From Amycolatopsis sp. (GTDB lineage: Bacteria; Actinomycetota; Actinomycetes; Mycobacteriales; Pseudonocardiaceae), in NCBI RefSeq assembly GCF_025464955.1, contig NZ_JAODNM010000096.1, positions 1 through 64,000 of the forward strand: DNA of 64,000 nucleotides, given 5' to 3'. The stretch's first letter is position 1. Each line of letters starts with the position of its first letter. Positions 28,110-34,787 of the stretch are shown piece after piece. A program made the translations under genes and the position numbers. Under the pieces are notes generated by a model. It searched no databases and was not told the DNA's origin. It worked only from the letters and a program-made list of their open reading frames with translations.

Positions 28110-28131
28110 CGCAACTCGGCGGCGAGTTGCG
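28110..28131. repeat. Palindrome B2 (CGCAACTCG)
   Basis: Arms CGCAACTCG and CGAGTTGCG with a GCGG loop, 9-bp perfect. It lies a few bases from the stop of the FAD monooxygenase gene and probably ends that transcript. Confidence 0.65.
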
Positions 28132-28134
28132 GTA

Positions 28135-29283
28135 CTACGTCAGGGCGCGTTCTACGTCGTAGTCGTGGATCCAGCGGAAGTTCTCCGGAAACTTCGCCAG
28201 CTTCCGGTCGCGTTCGTCGGCCTCGGGGCCGTCCGGCAGGTGCAGGATCGCCGAGGTGTCCCAGGAGCTGCGCTGCACCTGCCGAGTGCGGGTGCGGCGC
28301 AGCCTCTCGTAGTAGCGGAACGCGTTAGGGATCTCTTCGGTGGCAAGGAGATTCGCGAGCGCGACGGCGTCCTCGACGGTCTGGTTCGCCCCCTGGCCCT
28401 GATGCGGCAACATCGCGTGCGCGGCGTCGCCGAGCAGCGCCACCCGGCCGCGGCTCCAGCTGTTCAGCGGCGGATGGGCGAACAATCCCCACCGCTGCGG
28501 CAGATCCGTGGCGGCGATCATCTCGGTGACGGCCGGGTGCCAGCCGGCGAACGCGGCGACCTGCTCACCAGGATCGGTGCCGACGACCCAGTTCTTCGCG
28601 TGCCACACGGCAGGCGCGTCGACGACGGCGAGGAAGTTGATCACGGAACCGTCGGCGATCGGGTAGTGCAGCAGGTGCCCACCGGGCCCCAGCCAGAACT
28701 GCACCGCGTCGGGCCGAGGCAGGCTGGGCAGTCGTTCGACCGGGACCAGGCCGCGGAATCCGCTGGTGCCGGAGTACATCGCGTCCCCGGGGCCGCCGGT
28801 CAGCCAGTTCCGCACGGTCGAGTGCACCCCGTCCGCACCGATGACGACCTCCGCGGATGCTGTCCGGCCGTCGGCGAACTTCAGGCGCACGTCGTGCTCA
28901 CCGGAGTCGAGGTCGACAAGCGTGGCGCCGAGCTCGACTTCGTCGTCCCAGACCTTGACCAGCGCGCGCTGGAAGTCCACCCGATGCAAGGTGTGCAGGC
29001 CGCCGTCGATGGAATGCTCGGCCAGGAGCCGGCCGTCACGCCAATGCCGGTACACCAGGTCGGGCGGAGACATCGACGCGCCGGCGAGCTCCACGGTCAC
29101 GCCGAGCCTGTCGAGCAGGCGCTCGCCATTGGCCGCGAACGCGACGGCGGCGCCGACCTCCCGCAATTCCGATGCCTTCTCATAAATCTCGGCATGGATC
29201 CCGTGCTGACGCAGGGCGATGGCGAGCGTCAGCCCGCCTATCCCGGCACCGACGATCGCGACCCGCAGCTCCCCAACGGTCAT
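28135..29283 (-). CDS. FAD-dependent aromatic-ring monooxygenase
   Basis: A 382-residue flavoprotein hydroxylase of the salicylate/3-hydroxybenzoate 6-hydroxylase type. The N-terminus has the GxGxxG FAD fold (VAIVGAGIGGLTLAIALRQHG), the middle has the VIGADGVHSTVR motif contacting FAD and NADH, and the C-terminal half has LGDAAHAMLPHQGQGANQTVEDA. I chose ATG 29283 over a TTG three codons upstream. The substrate is probably a phenolic acid. It is convergent with the acyl-CoA dehydrogenase gene, so any shared pathway is speculative. Confidence 0.9.
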   Translation of the reverse strand: MTVGELRVAIVGAGIGGLTLAIALRQHGIHAEIYEKASELREVGAAVAFAANGERLLDRLGVTVELAGASMSPPDLVYRHWRDGRLLAEHSIDGGLHTLHRVDFQRALVKVWDDEVELGATLVDLDSGEHDVRLKFADGRTASAEVVIGADGVHSTVRNWLTGGPGDAMYSGTSGFRGLVPVERLPSLPRPDAVQFWLGPGGHLLHYPIADGSVINFLAVVDAPAVWHAKNWVVGTDPGEQVAAFAGWHPAVTEMIAATDLPQRWGLFAHPPLNSWSRGRVALLGDAAHAMLPHQGQGANQTVEDAVALANLLATEEIPNAFRYYERLRRTRTRQVQRSSWDTSAILHLPDGPEADERDRKLAKFPENFRWIHDYDVERALT

Positions 29284-29316
29284 ACGATCCAAGGTAACCG
29301 CAGGTGACCGTCGCTG

Positions 29317-30006
29317 TCAGCGCTCGCCGTCGACGCCGCCCGATGGGGCAGCCCACGCGCCCCCGTCACGCAGTCGCTCGACCAGTCCACTCGGGTAGAG
29401 GATCCGCTCGCCCGACACGAACTCGCTCACCAGCAGCCACGAGACCGGGCTGCCCTCGTCGAGAATCGTGCCCAAGTCCTCCCGCTCGTACCAGGACGGA
29501 TCCGCCAACGTCGCCTCGAAGACGTAGACGATCTCGTGCCCGGCGCGGCCGTTGACGGTGAAGATGTTCTCCAGCACCCCGAGTTCCACTGCGTTCGTCA
29601 GCTCGGCACCCAGTTCCTCAAGGAACTCGCGGTGCAGCGCCTCGACCGCCTGCTCCCCGAACTCGATCCCACCGCCGAGCAGACGGTAAAACGTCTCCCC
29701 TTTGACGTCGTCATGCCCTTCGAACACGAGGATTCGGTCGCTGTTCCTGATAAGCCCGAGCGCGAGCGGGCGGATGGCGAGTTGCTCCGGTGTCGTCACG
29801 GGACCCGACGTTAGCGGACTGGGCTCCTTGATCCGACCCGCAAGAATCAAGCTGCCTCCCAGGCCCAACGTCGTGACTGCAGCCGCAGACAGTGCCCAGA
29901 CTGGCCCGATCTGCCCAGCCAGCGCTGTGGCGACCACGACCACCACCGGCCACAACCACGGCGAACCTGCCCAGCGGACCACCTCAAACCGACCTTTCGA
30001 CGACAT
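29317..30006 (-). CDS. Nudix hydrolase with an N-terminal membrane region
   Basis: The C-terminal 150 residues form a Nudix domain with a complete Nudix box: GGGIEFGEQ, then VEALHREFLEELGAEL (the G-x5-E-x7-REUXEEXGU pattern). It should hydrolyse a nucleoside-diphosphate-linked substrate. In this frame about 70 residues precede it and contain two hydrophobic stretches (WLWPVVVVVATALAGQIG and ALSAAAVTTLGLGGSLILAG). If translation starts at ATG 30006 or 30021, the enzyme is membrane-anchored. If it starts at the internal GTG 29799 (VTTPEQLAIRPLALG), it is an ordinary soluble Nudix protein. No ribosome site clearly decides. Confidence 0.75.
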   Translation of the reverse strand: MSSKGRFEVVRWAGSPWLWPVVVVVATALAGQIGPVWALSAAAVTTLGLGGSLILAGRIKEPSPLTSGPVTTPEQLAIRPLALGLIRNSDRILVFEGHDDVKGETFYRLLGGGIEFGEQAVEALHREFLEELGAELTNAVELGVLENIFTVNGRAGHEIVYVFEATLADPSWYEREDLGTILDEGSPVSWLLVSEFVSGERILYPSGLVERLRDGGAWAAPSGGVDGER

Positions 30007-30045
30007 CGACCAGAGCAGCATGCTGGCCTACGATGGGCGGCAACC

Positions 30046-30279
30046 GTGAGGGCGGGTGAGCTGATGCGCGCGATCCGGCGGATCCTGCTCACCGTCCTGC
30101 TCGCGGGGCGTTTTCTCGGCTACGACCAGCCGTCCCCGCGCATGCCCGGCGAGCGCAAGGGCCCCGGCCGATCCCGGCGCTGTACGCGATGCGGCGGCCC
30201 TGTACGCAAGACCAGCCAGGGCGGGTACAGCTGTTTGGAGTGCGGCAGTTCGTTCAACGAGAGCCCGCGGGCGAGGTAG
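30046..30279 (+). CDS. Small zinc-ribbon protein
   Basis: A 77-residue basic protein with a C-terminal zinc ribbon, RCTRCGGPVRKTSQGGYSCL followed by ECG: two CxxC pairs 13 residues apart. The N-terminal part (MRAIRRILLTVLLAGRFL) is hydrophobic and basic and may be a membrane helix or a wrong extension. Starts are GTG 30046 or ATG 30064. It is followed after 3 bp by a membrane protein gene and is probably co-transcribed. Function unknown; metal binding is inferred from the Cys pattern. Confidence 0.6.
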   Translation: MRAGELMRAIRRILLTVLLAGRFLGYDQPSPRMPGERKGPGRSRRCTRCGGPVRKTSQGGYSCLECGSSFNESPRAR

Positions 30280-30282
30280 TCC

Positions 30283-31383
30283 GTGGCCGCGCCCTCGTTC
30301 ACCGACATGTCGTTGGCAGTCGGCAGCAAAATCGGTCGCCACTTCAGCATCGTCGGCATGCTTCCCGCGCTATTCCTTTCACTCTGGATCAGCGTGCTCA
30401 TCAGTAGCGATGCTTGGCGCACAAGGCCAGATCTCAAGCTGCTCGGAGCCAGGATGAGCAGTTGGTCCTTGACCGGGGTCGCTTGGCTGCTTGTAGCCAC
30501 CCTCCTCATCGCGTTGTTCCTCCACCCCCTGCAATATGCGATGACCCAGGTACTCGAAGGCTATTGGGGAAGCTCCCGGGTGTCGGAAGCAGCTACGCAC
30601 ATCAGAATCAGCCACCACCGCAGGCGGCGACTAAAGTTGGCCAAACGCCGCAGCGATTTTGAGGATCGCCAAGAAGCAGCCTTCAGTGCAGCAAACACCA
30701 GAGATGAAGCAGCTGCCGCAGAATATGCTAGTTGGGACGCCAAGACCTTTGCCAACAAAATGGCGGAATTCTTTGCGAGTAAAAACGGTGACGCCTTTGC
30801 CGCTCTGCAGGCAGTCGAGGCTGCAGCAAGAAAGTCCGAAGGCCTTTACCCTTCAACCGAAAGGATTATGCCAACCCGCCTGGGCAATGCACTAAGGAGA
30901 GCAGAAGATACAGCGGGTGAGCAGTACGGGCTGGACGCCATCCTGACCACGACCCTGCTCAATTTCGTGGCCGCGGGGCGACGCGTCCAGTACGTACGCG
31001 ATTCCCGCCAGCAGTTGGATACTACGATCAGACTGTGCGTCGTGTCCTTAATCGCTTTCGTTCTTTCGGTGGCGTCACTGCTGACTGATGGCCTTTGGTT
31101 GTTTGTCGCGCTCGGACCGTACGGATTCACCTACCTCGCCTATCGCGCTTCGATCGCGGCCGCTGAGGAGTACACGACGGCGGTGAACACCGTGATCACC
31201 TTGGATCGGTTCGCGCTCTATGAAAGTCTCCATGTCGACCCGCCGCGTGACACCAGGGAAGAACGCGCCGTCAACAAGGATTTGATGAAGCTGCTGGAAG
31301 GCGATGACCAAGCGAACGTGCACTACACGAGGCCGCCGGGTCCACCGCGAAAACGGCGGCTGTATCCCAGCCGGCACGCCTGA
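30283..31383 (+). CDS. Hypothetical membrane protein, lower GC than neighbours
   Basis: A 366-residue protein with two N-terminal helices (about 23-42 and 62-80), a long hydrophilic, alanine/charge-rich middle (about 95-245, partly coiled-coil-like with RRRRLKLAKRRSDFEDRQEAAF) and two C-terminal helices (about 252-270 and 275-293). The middle, nucleotides about 30570-30950, is visibly richer in A and T than the flanking genes, which suggests recent acquisition. The C-terminus is cytoplasmic and basic. No family recognised. Confidence 0.7.
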   Translation: MAAPSFTDMSLAVGSKIGRHFSIVGMLPALFLSLWISVLISSDAWRTRPDLKLLGARMSSWSLTGVAWLLVATLLIALFLHPLQYAMTQVLEGYWGSSRVSEAATHIRISHHRRRRLKLAKRRSDFEDRQEAAFSAANTRDEAAAAEYASWDAKTFANKMAEFFASKNGDAFAALQAVEAAARKSEGLYPSTERIMPTRLGNALRRAEDTAGEQYGLDAILTTTLLNFVAAGRRVQYVRDSRQQLDTTIRLCVVSLIAFVLSVASLLTDGLWLFVALGPYGFTYLAYRASIAAAEEYTTAVNTVITLDRFALYESLHVDPPRDTREERAVNKDLMKLLEGDDQANVHYTRPPGPPRKRRLYPSRHA

Positions 31384-31449
31384 GCCGTGCGAGTGGGGAA
31401 CTCGGGCGCGCGAACGTGGGACTCGCGGGTTTGAACGTGGGACTCGCGC

Positions 31450-32349
31450 TTAGGGGAGGAAGGCATTGATGGAGGCGGCCAGGGAGGTTTCGTCGAGGCC
31501 GTGGGCGAGGTCGTGGTCCGCCATGTCGCCGTAGGTGCGGACTTCGACATCGCGCCGGACGCCTAGGGAGAGCAGGCGGTGCGGGGTTTCGGCGAGGGCT
31601 TCCGCGACGGCGTGGGCTGAGGTGCCGCGGTTGTAGGGCTCGACAAGGACGACGTCGGCGACACCGGTGGCGTGGATCGCGGCGCGGAGTCCGGCGCCAT
31701 CGAATGGGCGGATGGTCGAGGCGTACAACACGGTGACGTCGGCGCCTTCGGTCGCGTTCAGCACGCCGTCGAGGGTGGGGCCGACAGCCAGTACGACTCC
31801 TCTGCGCCCCAGGCGCTGAACCTGGAAGCCGACGCCGAGATGCGGTTCGGCATTCGACTGCTCGGACAGCCGGACGTAGACCTTTCCATCCCCTGGCAAC
31901 GATTCCAGGATCAGCCGGCGAGCTTCGTCCGGATGCCCCGGCACGTGGACGGTCCAGCCGGGCAGGTTGTCGATCAGCGCGACGTCCGCGGGCGACTGAT
32001 GGGTGCGCCCCGCGTATGCCATGTCGTACGACGCGCCGGAAGACACCAGCACCGCGCCGACGCCCTGGTGCCCGAGGTCCAGTTTGACCTGCTCGAAGGG
32101 CCGCTCGACAAGGAACGACGCGAACGTGTGCACCACCGGCCGGAGCCCGGTCAAGGCCAGTCCGCCGGCAACGCTGACCAGCAGCTGCTCCCGGATCCCG
32201 ACGTTGATCACCCGGTTCGGATGCCGCGTCCGCGCGGTAGCGATCTGGGCGGCCGAGATTTCGGCGAGTACGACGACGAGTCGTGGATCGACCTCCAGCG
32301 CATCGTCCATTGCGGAAACAAAAGTCTCACGCATGGTCAGGGTGGTCAC
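31450..32349 (-). CDS. Transketolase, C-terminal (pyrimidine plus C-domain) subunit
   Basis: A 299-residue protein equal to the second half of transketolase. It has the pyrimidine-binding domain (VNVGIREQLLVSVAGGLALTG, with the catalytic Glu in IREQ; RPVVHTFASFLVERPFEQVKLD) and the C-terminal domain (VLYASTIRPFDGAGL, VLVEPYNRGTSA). It works only with the N-terminal subunit, encoded 4 bp upstream, to transfer two-carbon units with thiamine diphosphate. Split transketolases are common in archaea and in some bacterial secondary-metabolite or sugar pathways; a housekeeping fused transketolase is presumably elsewhere. Confidence 0.9.
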   Translation of the reverse strand: MTTLTMRETFVSAMDDALEVDPRLVVVLAEISAAQIATARTRHPNRVINVGIREQLLVSVAGGLALTGLRPVVHTFASFLVERPFEQVKLDLGHQGVGAVLVSSGASYDMAYAGRTHQSPADVALIDNLPGWTVHVPGHPDEARRLILESLPGDGKVYVRLSEQSNAEPHLGVGFQVQRLGRRGVVLAVGPTLDGVLNATEGADVTVLYASTIRPFDGAGLRAAIHATGVADVVLVEPYNRGTSAHAVAEALAETPHRLLSLGVRRDVEVRTYGDMADHDLAHGLDETSLAASINAFLP

Positions 32350-32353
32350 GTGT

Positions 32354-33046
32354 TCACTCCTTCGGTTCAGTGACGGCGACGACGACCAGCGGCCGGCCGG
32401 AATGCGGTTCGGTGAAGGCCGCGTACAACGCTTCGTGGTCGCGACCGTCGACCGTGCGAGCAGCCCAGCCCTCGACCTCGAACCGCGCGGCGATGCCGCC
32501 CGGCCAGCCGTGGGTCGACGACGAGTTGTCGATCACGACGGCCGTGAGCTGGTCCAGCGACTCGCGACCCGCGAGCGCGATCGCCTCGTGGTTGGATCCT
32601 TCGTCCAGTTCGGCGTCACCGACCAGCACGACGACCCTGGGCTGGGTCAGCCGCTGCGCGCGGAGGCCGAAAGCCGTGCCCACCGCGATCGGCAGGCCGT
32701 GGCCGAGCGAACCGCTGGCGATTTCCACCCCCGGTATCCGCATCCGGTCCGGGTGCATGCCCAGGCGCGATTCGGCCGTCGTCCAGTTCGCCAGCTCGCC
32801 TTCGTCGAGGAATCCCTTCGCGGCCAACACCGCGTAGTACGAAGCCGGCCCATGGCCTTTGGACAGCAGGAACCTGTCGCGCCCGGGCGCACGCACCCGG
32901 CTCGGTGCCACGTTCAGCACCCGGTCGTAGAGCACCCACAGCACGTCCAAGGTGGATGTGGCCGCCGCGGAGTGCTTCTCGTCGCCGGTCATCAGCGAAA
33001 GCAACCTGGGCAGGTCCGCGTAGCCGGACTCGGTAACAGTAGTCAT
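32354..33046 (-). CDS. Transketolase, N-terminal (thiamine diphosphate-binding) subunit
   Basis: A 230-residue protein equal to the first half of transketolase. The thiamine diphosphate/Mg motif is VGDAELDEGSNHEAI (GDG-like, with GDA at the first position), and SKGHGPASYYAVLA and GSLGHGLPIAVGTAFG line the active site. I chose ATG 33046; a TTG lies five codons upstream. It is divergent from soxR, with a 24-bp SoxR-like inverted repeat in the gap. This makes redox control of the pair likely. Confidence 0.9.
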   Translation of the reverse strand: MTTVTESGYADLPRLLSLMTGDEKHSAAATSTLDVLWVLYDRVLNVAPSRVRAPGRDRFLLSKGHGPASYYAVLAAKGFLDEGELANWTTAESRLGMHPDRMRIPGVEIASGSLGHGLPIAVGTAFGLRAQRLTQPRVVVLVGDAELDEGSNHEAIALAGRESLDQLTAVVIDNSSSTHGWPGGIAARFEVEGWAARTVDGRDHEALYAAFTEPHSGRPLVVVAVTEPKE

Positions 33047-33059
33047 GAATCCACCGTGC

Positions 33060-33090
33060 AACCTCGACTTAACTAGAAGTCAAGGCTAGC
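33060..33090. promoter_or_regulatory. SoxR/MerR-type operator between soxR and the transketolase genes
   Basis: On the plus strand CCTCGACTT and AAGTCAAGG form 9-bp arms with one mismatch around AACTAG, 24 bp in all, the length and symmetry expected for a MerR-family site. The minus-strand reading contains TTGACT at the arm, a good -35 element. The site lies 19 bp from the transketolase ATG and just before the soxR GTG, so one protein dimer could control both genes. Confidence 0.65.
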
Positions 33091-33098
33091 CTGGCGGG

Positions 33099-33560
33099 GT
33101 GACCAAGTTAGCCGACCACCTCAGCATCGGACAGGTCTCCGAACGCAGCGGCGTCCCGCATACCGCGTTGCGCTTCTACGAGGAGCGCGGCCTGATCCAC
33201 TCCGAGCGCTCCGCGGGTAACCAGCGCCGCTATCCGCGTTCGGTGCTACGCCAGATCGCGTTCATCCGTGCCGCCCAACGAGTGGGGCTGAGCCTCGAGG
33301 ACATCAACGCGGCCTTGGCCAGCCTGCCCCACGACCATCCGCCGACAAAGGCGGACTGGGCACGGCTTTCCAAGGGCTGGCAAGACGAGCTGGATGCCCG
33401 GATCGACGCGCTGCAGCGGCTGCGCGACCGGTTGACCGGTTGTGTGGGTTGCGGTTGCCTCTCCCTTCGCAGTTGCGGGCTCTACAATTCCGATGACCAG
33501 ATGTCCAGATTCGGCCCAGGGGCGCCAAAACTCAAAGCGGCGACCGAGGGCGGAATCTAA
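33099..33560 (+). CDS. soxR: Redox-sensing MerR-family regulator SoxR
   Basis: A 153-residue SoxR. Residues 8-80 form the MerR winged helix (LSIGQVSERSGVPHTALRFYEERGL). The [2Fe-2S] ligands C115, C118, C120 and C126 are present in CVGCGCLSLRSC, exactly the C-x2-C-x-C-x5-C pattern of SoxR. In actinomycetes SoxR responds to redox-active metabolites rather than to superoxide as such. The divergent transketolase subunits are an unusual target. The C-terminal tail after the cluster is about 27 residues. The stop overlaps the convergent DUF2695 gene by 4 bp. Confidence 0.93.
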   Translation: MTKLADHLSIGQVSERSGVPHTALRFYEERGLIHSERSAGNQRRYPRSVLRQIAFIRAAQRVGLSLEDINAALASLPHDHPPTKADWARLSKGWQDELDARIDALQRLRDRLTGCVGCGCLSLRSCGLYNSDDQMSRFGPGAPKLKAATEGGI

Positions 33561-33916
33561 CGTCCTGCGTCATCGCGGCAGGGCAACGTGGACCCGCGAC
33601 GGCTCACCCCCTTACACGGGGGCAAATCAGCTGCGTCGTCGTAGAGCATCTGCTCCGGATAGACGTTGTACGCAACTTCGCAGTCGCAGAAGCCACCCTT
33701 TTCTTCCATTCTTCGTTCCAGCGCTGTCGCGCGCGGCGCACAGGCGTCGCGCCAGCGGCGCACCCAGCGCAAGTGGTTGTCGCAGCCGAATTCTTCGAGC
33801 ATGCGGCTGACATAGCAGGCGAGACACTCCTTGTCTCGCGGCTCTGTCAGCTCCTCGCGCAGCGCGGTGACGTACCGCTCGGCGGTGACAGCGGATTCGG
33901 CAGGTTCGTTGTCCAT
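33557..33916 (-). CDS. DUF2695-type protein
   Basis: A 119-residue protein with the DUF2695 core: ECLACYVSRMLEEFGCDNHLRWVRRW, then KGGFCDCEVAYNVYPE. The conserved Cys (ECLACYV, GCDNHL, FCDCEV) and His suggest metal binding. The family has no assigned function. It is convergent with soxR with a 4-bp overlap of the ends, so no terminator fits between them. Start is ATG 33916. Confidence 0.8.
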   Translation of the reverse strand: MDNEPAESAVTAERYVTALREELTEPRDKECLACYVSRMLEEFGCDNHLRWVRRWRDACAPRATALERRMEEKGGFCDCEVAYNVYPEQMLYDDAADLPPCKGVSRRGSTLPCRDDAGR

Positions 33917-34012
33917 CGGTTTCCTCCCCGGATTGTGCTGCTTTCCGGTTTAGCAGAGGGCACCGACAATTCTGGGAAACCGTTGGGGGACAACGGACTC
34001 AGCGCGTCAGGC

Positions 34013-34606
34013 TCAGGCGGTGCGGTGACGAGGACGGCCGAGTAGGCGCCTGCCGACTTCCAGTAGAGCCTCGCGCAGGGTTTCGTCGTCAAGCGCGGCC
34101 ATCGCGGGGGAACCGCCGGCCATCGCGAGCCCGGCCAAGGCGACGTGCGCGGTCACCATCGCGGCCGTATCGGGGTTGTCGCCGCACAGCAGCCCCAGCA
34201 AACCCTGTTTGAAGTCCTCGGAACCATGGATCGACTTCTCCACCGCTCTGGCGACACCGGGGTCACTGGAGAACAACGCGACCAACGCGCGGTGGCGGAC
34301 GACGAGGTCAATGAACCCGGCCAGCAGGTGGTCGATCTGCGCGCCGCGCCGACGCTGCTTGCTCGCCTCGGTGACGATCGCGTCCAGCTCCCGTAACGCC
34401 GGCTCGGTCACCGCCTCGGTGATCTCGTCCTTGGCCTTGAAGTGGTAGTACACGGCGGCCTTCGTCACCCCGAGCGCGTCGGCGATCATCTGCAGCGACG
34501 TGCCTTCGACCCCGTGTTCGGTGAACAACCGCAACGCGGTGTCCAGCAGCCGGGTCCTGGTGTCCGCGGCGCCTCGCGCACCGGCTTCCGCCGTCCCCGT
34601 AGTCAT
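34013..34606 (-). CDS. TetR-family repressor of the divergent MMPL exporter
   Basis: A 197-residue TetR protein (HTH: TRTRLLDTALRLFTEHGVEGTSLQMIADALGVTKAAVYYHFKAK). ATG 34606 follows a perfect ribosome site (AAGGAGG, 6 nt upstream). It is divergent from the MMPL gene at 34788, and the gap holds three or four palindromic boxes with core TAGCCGATCGGC. The likely model is that ligand binding releases the repressor from these boxes and raises expression of both genes. The inducer is unknown. Confidence 0.9.
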   Translation of the reverse strand: MTTGTAEAGARGAADTRTRLLDTALRLFTEHGVEGTSLQMIADALGVTKAAVYYHFKAKDEITEAVTEPALRELDAIVTEASKQRRRGAQIDHLLAGFIDLVVRHRALVALFSSDPGVARAVEKSIHGSEDFKQGLLGLLCGDNPDTAAMVTAHVALAGLAMAGGSPAMAALDDETLREALLEVGRRLLGRPRHRTA

Positions 34607-34669
34607 CCGACCTCCTTGTTCAGCAACCGGACAGTACGCCGCCAAGCCTCGCCGAGCAAGCCAGGACGC

Positions 34670-34753
34670 TAGCCGATCGGCAAGGACAGAGCTAGCCGTG
34701 CGGCAAGTCACTCCCTAGCCGATCGGCTTGTAATCCCCTTGCCGATCGGCTAG
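34670..34753. promoter_or_regulatory. Array of TetR operator boxes (TAGCCGATCGGC)
   Basis: TAGCCGATCGGCAA at 34671-34684, a degenerate TAGCCGTGCGGCAA at about 34694-34707, TAGCCGATCGGCTT at 34715-34728 and TGCCGATCGGCTAG at 34740-34753. The first three cores are about 21-24 bp apart and the last two 25 bp, close to two helical turns. The core GCCGATCGGC is self-complementary. Their place between a divergent TetR gene and an exporter is diagnostic. Confidence 0.8.
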
Positions 34754-34787
34754 CTTCGCACTAGCAGTTCAAAGAGCACCCGAAAGA

